Below are positions 42,810 to 52,073 of a stretch of DNA of 64,000 bases, piece by piece. The stretch is from assembly GCA_963811825.1 (NCBI GenBank), contig CAWESS010000018.1, forward strand, positions 1 through 64,000, in the 5' to 3' direction. Position 1 is the stretch's first letter, and each line of letters opens with the position of its first letter. Both the position numbers and the translations under genes were made by a program. Below the pieces are notes generated by a model. It searched no databases and was not told the DNA's origin. It saw nothing but the letters and a program-made list of their open reading frames with translations. This stretch comes from Fodinibacter sp963811825 (GTDB taxonomy: Bacteria > Actinomycetota > Actinomycetes > Actinomycetales > Dermatophilaceae).

Positions 42810-43703
42810 GTGGACGGCATCGAGCACCCCGCCCGCCTCACCGTCGGTGTCGTCGGTGCGGGCCGCGTCGGCGCAGTGCTCGGCGCGGCGCTCGCGAAGG
42901 CCGGCCACCGGGTCACGGGTGCCTACGCCGTCTCCGAGGCGAGCCGAGCCCGGGCCGCGGACCTCCTGCCCGGAGTCCCCCTCACAGACGTCGCCGGAGT
43001 CGTCGCCGGAGCCGAGCTCGTGCTCCTCGCCGTGCCCGACGACGCACTGGCCCACCTCGTCACCGGCCTCGCAGCCACGGGCGCCTGGCAGGCCGGCCAG
43101 ATCGTCGTGCACACGAGCGGCCGCCACGGGGTCGGCATCCTCGAGCCTGCCCGCGAGCAGCACGTCCTGCCCCTGGCCCTGCACCCGGCGATGACCTTCA
43201 CCGGCACCGCGATGGACCTCGACCGGCTCATCGACTGCGCCTTCGGCGTCACGGCCGACGACGCCCTGCGCCCGATGGCCGAGGCCCTCGTCCTCGAGAT
43301 GGGCGGGGAGCCGGTCTGGGTCGACGAGGCCGACCGCACGACGTACCACCTGGCCCTCGCCCACGGCGCCAACCACCTCGTCACCCTCACGAGCGAGGCG
43401 ATGGAGCTGCTCACCCGAGCAGGCGTGGCCGAGCCGCGACGGGTGCTCGGCCCCCTCATGCGGGCCGCGCTCGACAACGCGCTGCGCCTCGGGGACGCCG
43501 CCCTGACCGGCCCCGTGGCCCGCGGCGACGTCGGTACGGTGGAGGACCACCTGCGCGAGCTCGACCGGCTCTCGCCCGAGATCCGGAGGACCTACGTGGC
43601 GATGGCCCGTGCGACCGCGCTGCGAGCGCTCGACAGCGGGCGGCTGCGACCGGCATCCGCCGAGCCCCTCCTCGACACCCTCGCCGACAGGAGCCCGCAG
43701 TGA
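42810..43703 (+). CDS. Rossmann-fold DUF2520 protein
   Basis: 297 residues. The N-terminal NAD(P)-binding fold (RLTVGVVGAGRVGAVLGAAL) and the helical DUF2520 domain (HPAMTFTGTAMDLDRLIDCA, ALAHGANHLVTLTSEAMELL, LMRAALDNALRLGDAALTGP) are typical of the gene found before panC in Actinobacteria (Rv3603c). It resembles ketopantoate and 6-phosphogluconate reductases and is suspected of, but not proven in, pantothenate synthesis. GTG 42810 is taken because of the -10 box; GTG 42801 is possible. The stop overlaps panC. Confidence 0.9.
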   Translation: MDGIEHPARLTVGVVGAGRVGAVLGAALAKAGHRVTGAYAVSEASRARAADLLPGVPLTDVAGVVAGAELVLLAVPDDALAHLVTGLAATGAWQAGQIVVHTSGRHGVGILEPAREQHVLPLALHPAMTFTGTAMDLDRLIDCAFGVTADDALRPMAEALVLEMGGEPVWVDEADRTTYHLALAHGANHLVTLTSEAMELLTRAGVAEPRRVLGPLMRAALDNALRLGDAALTGPVARGDVGTVEDHLRELDRLSPEIRRTYVAMARATALRALDSGRLRPASAEPLLDTLADRSPQ

Positions 43704-44614
43704 GCACCGACACCGAGCCCGTCGTCGCGCACACCCGCGAAGAGCTCAAGGCGGCGCGCGAGGCGCTGTCCAGCCGCGACGTCGCCGTCGTCATGACGAT
43801 GGGTGCCCTGCACGACGGTCACGCCCGCCTCATCCAGGCCGCCCGCCGGCGCCACGACCACGTCATCGTCACGATCTTCCTGAACCCCCTGCAGTTCGGC
43901 CCCAAGGAGGACCTCTCGCGCTACCCGCGCACCTTCGACGCCGACATGCAGATCTGCCGGGCGGCCGAGGTCGACGTCGTCTTCGCACCGACACCCGACG
44001 TCGTCTACCCCGACGGCGACCCCGGCGTGCGGGTCTCGGCGGGCCCGCTCGGCGAGGTGCTCGAGGGCGCCTCACGGCCGGGCCACTTCGACGGGGTGCT
44101 CACCGTCGTCGGCAAGCTGCTGCACCTCACCGCGGCCCGCAGCGCCTACTTCGGCCAGAAGGACGCCCAGCAGCTGCTCCTCATCCGCCGCATGGTGCGC
44201 GACATCGACTTCCCCATCGACATCGTGTCGGTCCCGACCGTCCGCGAGCACGACGGCCTGGCGATGAGCAGCCGCAACATGTACCTCACCGAGTCCGACC
44301 GCGAGGTCGCCCTGTGCCTCAGCCGTGCCCTGCGCGCGGGTGCGGACGCGGCTGCGTTCGGCCCGTCGGCCATCCGCCGGGCTGCCCGCGAGGTGCTCGT
44401 CGAGGAGCCGCTCGCCCTCGTCTCCTACCTCGTGCTCGTCCACCCGCACACGCTGGCCGACGTGCCCGAGTGGTACCGCGGCGAGGCGCTGCTCGCGGTG
44501 GCCGCCCGCGTCGGCACGACCCGCCTCATCGACAACTCCCCGATCCTCGTCGGCCCCGGCGGTGGTGCGCTCGACGTCTTCTCGGACGTTCCCCACGCCC
44601 GCGCGGACGTCTGA
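43700..44614 (+). CDS. panC: pantoate-beta-alanine ligase
   Basis: 304 residues. It makes pantothenate from pantoate and beta-alanine with ATP. The ATP motif is VMTMGALHDGHARLI, and IFLNPLQFGPKEDLSRYPRT, GVLTVVGKLLHL, YFGQKDAQQLLLIRRMVRD and LAMSSRNMYL follow in order. GTG 43700 overlaps the DUF2520 stop. The next gene, nadB, starts 13 bases downstream, so coenzyme A and NAD precursor genes share a unit. Confidence 0.96.
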   Translation: MSTDTEPVVAHTREELKAAREALSSRDVAVVMTMGALHDGHARLIQAARRRHDHVIVTIFLNPLQFGPKEDLSRYPRTFDADMQICRAAEVDVVFAPTPDVVYPDGDPGVRVSAGPLGEVLEGASRPGHFDGVLTVVGKLLHLTAARSAYFGQKDAQQLLLIRRMVRDIDFPIDIVSVPTVREHDGLAMSSRNMYLTESDREVALCLSRALRAGADAAAFGPSAIRRAAREVLVEEPLALVSYLVLVHPHTLADVPEWYRGEALLAVAARVGTTRLIDNSPILVGPGGGALDVFSDVPHARADV

Positions 44615-44627
44615 AAGGCTTCGCCGG

Positions 44628-46331
44628 ATGCCGTCCGCCCCCGTCACGCTGCCGCGTCGCCTCACTGCGCCCGCCCCCGGGTGGACGACGACGGCCGACG
44701 TCATCGTCGTCGGCTCGGGGATCGCGGGCCTGACCTGCGCCCTGCGGCTGCGCGAGCAGGTCGACCGGGTGCTGCTCGTGACCAAGACGGTGCTGTCCGC
44801 CGGCTCGACGCAGTGGGCCCAGGGCGGGATCGCCGCCGTGCTGGATCCCGAGGACACGGCCGACGAGCACCTCGAGGACACGCTCGTCGCCGGGGTCGGG
44901 CTGTGCGACGTCGACGCCGTGCGCGCCCTGGTGACCGAGGGGCCCGAGCGGGTCCACGAGCTCGTCGCTCTCGGAGCGGAGTTCGACCGCGACGCCGGCG
45001 GCGAGATCAAGCTGACCCGCGAGGGTGGACACCACCGCGACCGGATCGCCCACGCCGGGGGCGACGCCACCGGTGCGGAGATCTCACGGGCGCTCATCGC
45101 CGCGCTGCACCGGGTGCGCGACGACCCCGGCATCGAGGTCATCGAGCACGCGCTCGTCGTCGACCTGCTCACGGCCGACGACGGTGCCGTCTGCGGGGTG
45201 ACGCTCCACGTCATCGGTGAGGGACAGGTCGACGGCGTCGGCGCGGCATCCGGCCGGGCGGTGGTGCTCGCGACCGGGGGCCTCGGGCAGATCTACGCGT
45301 CGACGACCAACCCCCCGGTCGCGACCGGTGACGGCATGGCAGCGGGGCTGCGTGCCGGCGCCCGGGTCACCGACCTGGAGTTCGTGCAGTTCCACCCCAC
45401 GGTGCTCTTCCTCGGGGAGGGTTCGACGGGGCAGCAACCGCTCATCTCCGAGGCCCTGCGGGGTGAGGGTGCCTTCCTCGTCGACGGTGAGGGGGCGCGG
45501 ATCATGGCCGGCCGGCATCCGCTCGAGGACCTCGCCCCGCGCGACATCGTGGCGCGGGCGATCCTGGACGTGATGCGCGACCAACGGGTCGACCACGTCT
45601 GGCTCGATGCGCGTCACCTCGGTGGGGAGTTCCTCGAGGGACGCTTCCCGTCGATCGTCGCGCGGTGCCGCGAGCTCGGGTTCGACCCGGCGACCGAGCT
45701 GCTGCCGGTCGCGCCCGCACAGCACTACGCCTCGGGCGGGATCGAGACCGACCTGCTCGGGAGGTCCTCGGTCGACGGGCTGTACGCGTGTGGCGAGTGC
45801 TCGTGCACGGGGGTGCACGGGGCCAACCGGCTCGCCTCGAACTCCCTGCTCGAGGGGCTCGTCTTCGCCCACCGCATCGCCGACGACATCGCGGGACGGC
45901 TGGCCACCGGCGAGCTGCCGATGCGCGTCCCGACCGTGCTGGCCGGCGGGGATGCCGTGCTCGACGCCTCGCGCCGGCTCGAGGTGCAGCGGGCGATGAC
46001 CCTCGGGTCCGGGCCGGTGCGTTCCGGGGAGTCGACGACCGGCGCGTTGACGGCGCTCGCTGCCCTGGCACGGGAGCCGGCGACCGAGGCCGAACCCGGG
46101 CCCCGGACGTGGGAGACGACGAACCTGCTGCACCTGGGGCAGGTGCTCTCGTTCGTCGCGAACCTGCGCGAGGAGACCCGCGGCGGGCACGTGCGATCGG
46201 ACTTTCCCGACCTCGACGACGCGCGCTGGCTCACCCACCTCACGGCGACCCGTGACGAGGACGGCGTCGTCGTCATCACCGAGCGCGCCGTGGACGCCCC
46301 GGTCGCGCCGCCCGCAGGAGGACTGGCATGA
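44628..46331 (+). CDS. nadB: L-aspartate oxidase
   Basis: 567 residues. FAD enzyme that oxidises aspartate to iminoaspartate for quinolinate and NAD. FAD binding is in DVIVVGSGIAGLTCALRL; active-site segments are STQWAQGGIAAVL, GGHHRDRIAHAGGDATG, VQFHPTVLF, SEALRGEGAFLVDG, PVAPAQHYASGGIETD and GECSCTGVHGANRLASNSLLE. The C-terminal succinate-dehydrogenase-like helical domain is present. No nadA is seen in the window. ATG 44628 follows a weak site; the end overlaps nadC. Confidence 0.95.
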   Translation: MPSAPVTLPRRLTAPAPGWTTTADVIVVGSGIAGLTCALRLREQVDRVLLVTKTVLSAGSTQWAQGGIAAVLDPEDTADEHLEDTLVAGVGLCDVDAVRALVTEGPERVHELVALGAEFDRDAGGEIKLTREGGHHRDRIAHAGGDATGAEISRALIAALHRVRDDPGIEVIEHALVVDLLTADDGAVCGVTLHVIGEGQVDGVGAASGRAVVLATGGLGQIYASTTNPPVATGDGMAAGLRAGARVTDLEFVQFHPTVLFLGEGSTGQQPLISEALRGEGAFLVDGEGARIMAGRHPLEDLAPRDIVARAILDVMRDQRVDHVWLDARHLGGEFLEGRFPSIVARCRELGFDPATELLPVAPAQHYASGGIETDLLGRSSVDGLYACGECSCTGVHGANRLASNSLLEGLVFAHRIADDIAGRLATGELPMRVPTVLAGGDAVLDASRRLEVQRAMTLGSGPVRSGESTTGALTALAALAREPATEAEPGPRTWETTNLLHLGQVLSFVANLREETRGGHVRSDFPDLDDARWLTHLTATRDEDGVVVITERAVDAPVAPPAGGLA

Positions 46332-47216
46332 GTGAGCACGGATTCCCGACCGACGACGCCCGGCTGCTCGTCGAGCGGGCGCTCGACGAGGACCTCGGCG
46401 ACGGCACGGACGTCACGACGGTGGCGACCATCCCGGCGGAGCAGGAGTCGGTGTCACACCTCGTGGCCCGGGCCGACGGGGTCGTCGCCGGGCTGCCCGT
46501 CGTGGCCCTCGTCGTCGAGGCCGTCGACGCGCGGCTCGGCACCGGGGTCGTCTGGGTCGACCTGCACGCGGCCGACGGCGACGCCGTGGTGCGCGGCGAC
46601 CACCTCGCGACGCTGCGCGGCTCCACCCGCACCACGCTGATCGCCGAGCGGACCGTGCTCAACGTGCTGTCGCGCACCTCCGGGGTCGCGACCCACACCC
46701 GGCGGTGGGCCGACGTGCTCGACGGGTCGGGCGCGATGGTGCTCGACACGCGAAAGACGACCCCCGGCATCCGCGCGCTGGAGAAGTACGCCGTCCGCTG
46801 TGGTGGGGGGACCAACAAGCGCATGGGCCTGTACGACGTCGCGATGATCAAGGACAACCACAAGCTCGCGGCGGGTGGGCTGACGGCGGCGTACGACGGC
46901 ATCCGGGCTGCTTTTCCGCACGTCGACATCCAGGTGGAGGTGACGACGACGGCCGAGGCGCTGGAGTCGGTCGCCGCCGGGCGCGCGGTTCCTGCTGTGC
47001 GACAACATGTCGACCGACCTGCTGCGCGACACCGTGGATGCCGTGCGCGCCACGGGGGAGTACGTCGAGGTCGAGGCCACCGGGGGGCTGACCCTGGAGG
47101 TGGCTGCGGAGTACGCGGCGACCGGGGTCGACTACCTCTCGGTCGGGGCGCTGACGCACTCCTCGCCGATCCTGGACATCGCGCTCGACCTCGCCCCCGA
47201 GGGCGACGGGGCCTGA
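46328..47216 (+). pseudogene. nadC: nicotinate-nucleotide pyrophosphorylase (carboxylating), one-base frameshift
   Basis: About 295 residues once one extra base in GGGCGCGCGG (near 46979-46986) is removed. The first frame has LVERALDEDLGDGTDVTTVA, ERTVLNVLSRTSGVATHTR, VLDTRKTTPGIRALEKYAVR, GGTNKRMGLYDVAMIKDNHK and VDIQVEVTTTAEALESVAAG. The second continues ARFLLCDNMSTDLL, EATGGLTLEVAAEYAATGVD and YLSVGALTHSSPILDIALDL. All quinolinate-binding motifs are intact, and the gene belongs to NAD biosynthesis, so the break is most likely a base-calling error. ATG 46328 overlaps nadB. Confidence 0.88.
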
Positions 47217-47320
47217 ACTTCTCCGCCGTCCCGGTGACGGCGGAGAAGTTCACCCGCGGCGGAGATATTTCTCCGCCCGGGTCCACGTTCTCCGTCATCA
47301 CAGTGGTGGCGGAGAAGTTC
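47215..47320. terminator. array of three related hairpins between convergent nadC and rnj
   Basis: First: GAACTTCTCCGCCGTC (47215-47230) with a perfect complement at 47236-47251, loop CCGGT, starting on the nadC stop codon. Second: GGCGGAGA (47258-47265) with TCTCCGCC (47270-47277), loop TATT. Third, imperfect: TTCTCCG (47288-47294) with CGGAGAA (47310-47316). All use the same CTTCTCCGCC/GGCGGAGAAG arm. They can serve as a bidirectional terminator; the repetition of one arm sequence is unusual. Confidence 0.65.
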
Positions 47321-47349
47321 CCCCGGCTGAACCAGGGCGGTGGTGCGGG

Positions 47350-49047
47350 TCAGGCGTCGACGATGACCGGGATGACGAGCGGGCTGCGCCGGTGGGTGCG
47401 GTGCGCCCAGTTCGACACGGCCCGTCGCACGAGGTCCTCGATCTGCTCGAGGTCCTCGATGTTGTCGTTGGCCGCCTTCGTGAGGGCGCTCTGGATGGCC
47501 GGGGTGGCGCCGGTGAAGTCGAGGAAGTCCGGCGGGAAGCCGTGGGCGAGGTAGTCGGGGTCCTCGGTGAGCTTGCCGGTGTCGGGGTCGGCGATGCAGA
47601 CCACCGTCACGACGCCCTCCTCGGCCAGGGTGCGCCGCACGTGCAGCGTCTCCTCGGTGGCGCCGCCGACGGTCATCGAGTCGACGTAGACCAGGCCCGC
47701 GGGGACGGTGCCGGTGATCTTCGCGCGACCGTCGACGAGGTCGATGACGCTGCCGTCCTGGGCGATGAGCACGCGGTCGCGCTCGGCGCCGGTGCGGATG
47801 GCGATGTCGGCGTTGGCCTTCAGGTGCCGCCACTCGCCGTGCACCGGCAGGACGTTGGAGGGCCGCAGGATGTTGTAGCAGTAGGCCAGCTCGCCAGCGC
47901 TCGCGTGACCGGAGACGTGCACCTTGGCATTGCCCTTGTGCACGACGTTGGCGCCCCAACGGGTCAGCTCGTTGATGACCCGGTAGATGGCGTTCTCGTT
48001 GCCCGGGATGAGCGACGAGGCCATGAGCACGGTGTCGCCGGCCGTGATGCTGACCGGGTGGTCGCGGTTGGCCATGCGCGCCAGGGCCGCCATCGGCTCG
48101 CCCTGTGAACCCGTGGCGATGATGCACTGCTGGTCGGGGCGCAGGCGGTCGAGCGCCTTCAGGTCCTTGACGACGAGCCCGTCGGGGATGGTGAGGTAGC
48201 CCAGCTCGCGGGCGATGCCCATGTTGCGGACCATCGAGCGGCCGACGAACGCGACCTTGCGACCGTGCCGCTGGGCGGTGTCGAGCACCTGCTGGATGCG
48301 GTGCACGTGGCTGGCGAAGCTGGAGACGATGACCCGGCCCTTGGTCATGCGGAAGGCCGTGTCGATGGCGGGCGCGAGCTCACCCTCGGAGATCGTGAAC
48401 CCGGGGACCTCGGCGTTCGTGGAGTCGACGAGGAAGAGGTCGACGCCCTCCTCGCCCAGGCGCGCGAAGGCCCGCAGGTCGGTGACCCGGCCGTCGAGGG
48501 GGAACTGGTCCATCTTGAAGTCGCCGGTGTGCAGCACGAGGCCGGCCTTCGTGCGGATGGCGACGGCCAGCCCGTCGGGGATCGAGTGGTTGACCGCGAT
48601 GAACTCGAGGTCGAACGGGCCCATCTTCCGGCGGTCGTCCTCGGCGACGACGATCGAGCGCGGGGTGATCTTGTGCTCGACGAGCTTGGCCTCGAGCAGG
48701 GCCAGGGTCAGGCGCGAGCCGACGACGGGGATGTCGGGACGCTCGCGCAGCAGGTACGGGACGCCGCCGATGTGGTCCTCGTGACCGTGCGTGAGGACGA
48801 TGGCGTCGACCTTGTCGAGCCGGTCCCTGATCCAGGTGAAGTCGGGGAGGATGACGTCGACGCCGGGCTGGTTCTCGTCGGGGAAGAGCACGCCGCAGTC
48901 GACGATGAGCAGCCGACCGGCGTGCTCGAAGACCGTCATGTTGCGGCCGATCTCGCCCAGGCCGCCGAGGGGGACGACCCGCAGGCCGTTCGGCGGCAGC
49001 TGCGGCAGCGACCCGCTGGCCTTGCGGCGCGGTGCGCGGCGGCTCAT
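47350..49047 (-). CDS. rnj: ribonuclease J
   Basis: 565 residues. Metallo-beta-lactamase and beta-CASP exo/endoribonuclease for mRNA decay and rRNA maturation. Zinc site LTHGHEDHIGGVPYLL, then HTGDFKMDQFP, the beta-CASP parts VSSFASHVHRIQQVLDTA, ATGSQGEPMAALARM and KVHVSGHASAGELAYCYNIL, and VLPVHGEWRHLKANADIA. ATG 49047 opens MSRRAPRRKASGSLPQLPPN; upstream codons in frame are not conserved in character. The 201 bases upstream (49048-49248) show no gene, only two CCTTCCGGCA copies. Confidence 0.95.
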   Translation of the reverse strand: MSRRAPRRKASGSLPQLPPNGLRVVPLGGLGEIGRNMTVFEHAGRLLIVDCGVLFPDENQPGVDVILPDFTWIRDRLDKVDAIVLTHGHEDHIGGVPYLLRERPDIPVVGSRLTLALLEAKLVEHKITPRSIVVAEDDRRKMGPFDLEFIAVNHSIPDGLAVAIRTKAGLVLHTGDFKMDQFPLDGRVTDLRAFARLGEEGVDLFLVDSTNAEVPGFTISEGELAPAIDTAFRMTKGRVIVSSFASHVHRIQQVLDTAQRHGRKVAFVGRSMVRNMGIARELGYLTIPDGLVVKDLKALDRLRPDQQCIIATGSQGEPMAALARMANRDHPVSITAGDTVLMASSLIPGNENAIYRVINELTRWGANVVHKGNAKVHVSGHASAGELAYCYNILRPSNVLPVHGEWRHLKANADIAIRTGAERDRVLIAQDGSVIDLVDGRAKITGTVPAGLVYVDSMTVGGATEETLHVRRTLAEEGVVTVVCIADPDTGKLTEDPDYLAHGFPPDFLDFTGATPAIQSALTKAANDNIEDLEQIEDLVRRAVSNWAHRTHRRSPLVIPVIVDA

Positions 49048-49248
49048 CGCCGGGCCTGCGCTGCGAGGGGGAGTGAAGCGGTGGAGGGGTGAAGCGTCAC
49101 GTTCGGCCTTCCGGCATGGGGAGTGGTGAACCTTCCGGCAGGCGGAGCCTCGGGAAGGGTGGTGCAAGTCAGTGGCGGGCGCGGCGGCCCAGCAAGGCGA
49201 GTCTGCCACCGCACGGGGCCGCACCCGGCATCCGGAGTCGGCTGGTGC

Positions 49249-49947
49249 TCAGAAGCGCTTCCAGCGCAGGGCGACCGCGTAGTCGACGGTGAGGCCCACG
49301 TGCGTGGCCAGCACCTCGGCGGCCACTGCCGGGGGAAGCTCGATCCGGGCGACGGCCTCGAGGTCCTCGCGCCGGTCGAACGTCCACTCGATGGTGAGGT
49401 GCTCCGTGGTGAACCCCTGCCGGTCCCAGAACCGCTGCACCCCGAGCGGGTCGTAGGCCGGGTACGCCCGGCGGAACCAGGCACCGAAGGTCGAGCGCGT
49501 CGCGTCGTTGTCGACGATGCACGCCGTGCCGCCCGGTCGCAGCACCCGCGCCAGCTCGGCCAGGCCGGGCTCGCAGCCAGCACCGAAGAAGTAGGCCCAC
49601 CGAGCATGGGCGACGTCGATGCTGCTGTCCCGCAACGGCATCCGCTCTGCTTCTCCGGCCACGACAGCCACGACGGATGCCGTCCGCCCACCTCCCGCGT
49701 CCGCCGCCAGTCGGGCGCGTGCCCGGTCGACGAGCGGGAGGTGCGGCTCGACGCCGACGACCCGGGCGCCGCGGGCCGCGAGGCGACCGAGGTGGAAGCC
49801 GGAGCCGCAGCCGATGTCGAGCAGGTCGGCGCCGGCGAGCGGGTGGAGCGCGTCGACGGCCGCGTCGATGACACCGGCCCGGTCGGAGGCGAGGTTCTCG
49901 AGCTCGTAGACGTCGGGGGAGTCCCAGATGTTCGGGCTGCGGATCAC
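49249..49947 (-). CDS. class I SAM-dependent methyltransferase (Methyltransf_11 type)
   Basis: 232 residues. After a short N-terminal segment (RSPNIWDSPDVYELENLASD) the SAM fold begins with DLLDIGCGSGFHLGRLAARG, then VVGVEPHLPLVDRARARL, GEAERMPLRDSSIDVAHARW and ELARVLRPGGTACIVDND. The post-core region has WDRQGFTTEHLTIEWTFDRR. The substrate is unknown; small-molecule methyltransfer is likely. GTG 49947 is chosen because the family begins with the IRSPNIWDSPDVYE stretch; the gene overlaps the end of the upstream gene by four bases. Confidence 0.85.
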   Translation of the reverse strand: MIRSPNIWDSPDVYELENLASDRAGVIDAAVDALHPLAGADLLDIGCGSGFHLGRLAARGARVVGVEPHLPLVDRARARLAADAGGGRTASVVAVVAGEAERMPLRDSSIDVAHARWAYFFGAGCEPGLAELARVLRPGGTACIVDNDATRSTFGAWFRRAYPAYDPLGVQRFWDRQGFTTEHLTIEWTFDRREDLEAVARIELPPAVAAEVLATHVGLTVDYAVALRWKRF

Positions 49948-51097
49948 GACGAGCGTCGAGGGCCCGACCCCTTGCCCCGGGTCGGGGGCGCCGGCGTGGG
50001 CTTGGCCGTGGCTTTCTTGGCCACGGGGGCGGGCTTGGCCGTGGACTTCTTCGCCACGGGGGCGGCCTTGCCCGTGGACTTCTTCGCCACGGTCTCGGAC
50101 TTGCCCGCGGACTTCTTGGCCACCGGTGCTCCCTTGCCCGTGGCCTTCATCGGCGGGACGGCCTTTCCTGCTGCCGCCTTCGGCTGGGCGGCACAGCGGC
50201 CGCGGCACCCGCGGTGCCCGCGATGCCCGACGGGGCCCCCGGACGGCGGCGGGGGACGCGGGTACGGCGGCCCCCGACCGTGCCCGCCGCCACGGTGGCG
50301 GGGTGCACGAGGAGCGGGATCAGCTGCCGGGCGCCGGCCGAGCGGGCGCGCTTGACGGTGTCGAGGTGGGCCTCGCACCGAAGGACCAGCTCGGCGTAGG
50401 CGGCCTCGCCCATGAGGGCGGTCAGCTCGGCCCGGTTGCTGCGGTAGACGGGCTCGGCCCCGACGTGCGCCTCGGTGTTCGACGAGCAGTACCAGTCGAG
50501 GTCGTGGCCGCCCGCCCCCCAGCCGCGGCGGTCGTACTCGGCGATGGTGACCTCGAGGTAGGTCGTGTCGTCGGGTCGCTCGACGGTGCGGTAGGACCGC
50601 CGGATCGGCAGCTGCCAGCAGACGTCCGGCTTGGCCTCGTGCGGGGGGCGCCCCGTGAGCACCGCGTGCTGGTGCAGCGCGCACCCGGCGCCGGCGGGGA
50701 AGCCGGGCCGGTTGAGCATGATGCAGGCACCGTCGACGACCTTGGTCTTGAGGGCGGCGTCCTCGCCCTCCCCGTCGAGCTCGGTCCAGGCCGCGCGGCG
50801 CGCCGGGTCCTTGTCGCCCCGCTTGCCGCGCCCGGGGTGGTGTTGCCACTCGTCCTCGCCGAGCTCGGCGACGACGGCCTGCACCCGCTCGAAGTCCTCG
50901 TCGTCGGTGAAGTGGGCTCCGAGCGTGCAACACCCGTCATCCGGCCGATCGGCGTAGATGCCCTGGCAGCCCGAGCCGAAGATGCACGTCCAGCTCGACG
51001 TCAGCCAGGTGAGGTCCACCCGGAACCGCTGCCCGGGGTTGGCGGGGTCGGGCAGCTCGGCCCAGGTGCGGGCGATGTCCAGCGGCGTCTCGGGCAC
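49944..51097 (-). pseudogene. cysteine-rich conserved protein (Rv0495c-like) with histone-H1-like tail, frameshifted
   Basis: The main frame covers about 300 residues with a striking set of Cys and His: CIFGSGCQGIYADRPDDGCC, CIMLNRPGFPAGAGCALHQH, KPDVCWQLPI and DLDWYCSSNTEAH, which look like a metal-binding site. The family is conserved before the Ppx gene in Actinobacteria; function is unknown. Near 50185-50200 the sense moves, by one missing base, to another frame with about 70 residues of Lys/Ala/Pro/Thr repeats (KSTGKAAPVAKKSTAKPAPV), ending at 49944. If the break is real, the protein stops at 50147 without the tail. GTG 51097 is placed at the start predicted by TAGGGT (51110-51105). Confidence 0.65.
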
Positions 51098-51143
51098 GCG
51101 CCCCACCCTATGGGCGTCCCCCGGCAGCGACTACGTTGGGCGC

Positions 51144-52070
51144 ATGCGCCTCGGGGTCATCGACGTCGGATCCAACACGGTCCACCTGCTCGTCGTCGAC
51201 GCGCACGCGGGGGCCCAGCCGTTGCCCGCGTCCAAGCACAAGATCGAGCTGCGCCTGTCCGAGCACGTCACGGACGACGGCCACATCGGTGACGCGGGCC
51301 GCGACCGGCTGGCCGCGTTCGTGCAGGAGTGCCTCGAGGTGGCCGAGCACCAGGGGGTCGAGAACCTCAGCGGCTTCGTCACGAGCGCCATCCGCGAGGC
51401 CCCCAACGGCCACGAGGTGCTGCTCGAGGTCAAGGAACGCACGGGGGTGGTGCTCGACGTGCTCACCGGCGCCGACGAGGCCCGGCTGACCTTCCTGGCA
51501 GCCCGCCGCTGGTTCGGCTGGTCCGCCGGCACCCTGCTCGTCGCCGACATCGGCGGTGGGTCGCTCGAGCTCGCCCAGGGCATGGACGAGGACCCCGACG
51601 TGGCCGTCTCGCTGCCCCTCGGCGCCGGCCGGGTGACCCGCGACCTCCTTCCGGGGGACCCGCCCAGCGCGGATGCCGTGCGCGAGGCCCGTCGTCTGGT
51701 GCGCGCCTCGATCGCCGCCGAGCTTCGACCGCTCGCCAAGGCCGGCACGCCCGACCGCGCGGTCGGCACGTCGAAGACGATGCGCTCGCTCGCCCGCATC
51801 TGCGGTGCGGCACCGAGTGCGGACGGCATGTACGCCGCCCGTGTGCTGACGCGCGAGACCTTGTCCGAGCGACTGCCGGAGATCGCCGCGATGTCGGCCG
51901 GTCAGCGGGCTGCGCTTCCCGGGGTCTCGGCGTCCCGGGCCCACCAGCTGCTCGCGGGGGCCATCGTCGCGGAGGCCGCCATGGACCTCCTCGGGCTCGA
52001 CGAGCTCGAGATCTGCCCGTGGGCGCTGCGCGAGGGCATCATCCTGCGCCACCTGGACAGGCTGAGCTGA
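51144..52070 (+). CDS. Ppx/GppA family exopolyphosphatase / pppGpp phosphohydrolase
   Basis: 308 residues with the ASKHA fold. The two phosphate-binding loops are GVIDVGSNTVHLLVVDAHAG at the start and LVADIGGGSLELAQG (about residues 133-147); VTSAIREAPNGHEVL and TGADEARLTFLAAR are further family marks. It matches mycobacterial Ppx1 (Rv0496), which degrades short-chain polyphosphate. The larger C-terminal HD domain of E. coli enzymes is absent, as usual here. TACGTT (51132-51137) places the transcription start exactly on ATG 51144. Confidence 0.92.
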   Translation: MRLGVIDVGSNTVHLLVVDAHAGAQPLPASKHKIELRLSEHVTDDGHIGDAGRDRLAAFVQECLEVAEHQGVENLSGFVTSAIREAPNGHEVLLEVKERTGVVLDVLTGADEARLTFLAARRWFGWSAGTLLVADIGGGSLELAQGMDEDPDVAVSLPLGAGRVTRDLLPGDPPSADAVREARRLVRASIAAELRPLAKAGTPDRAVGTSKTMRSLARICGAAPSADGMYAARVLTRETLSERLPEIAAMSAGQRAALPGVSASRAHQLLAGAIVAEAAMDLLGLDELEICPWALREGIILRHLDRLS

Positions 52071-52073
52071 GCC

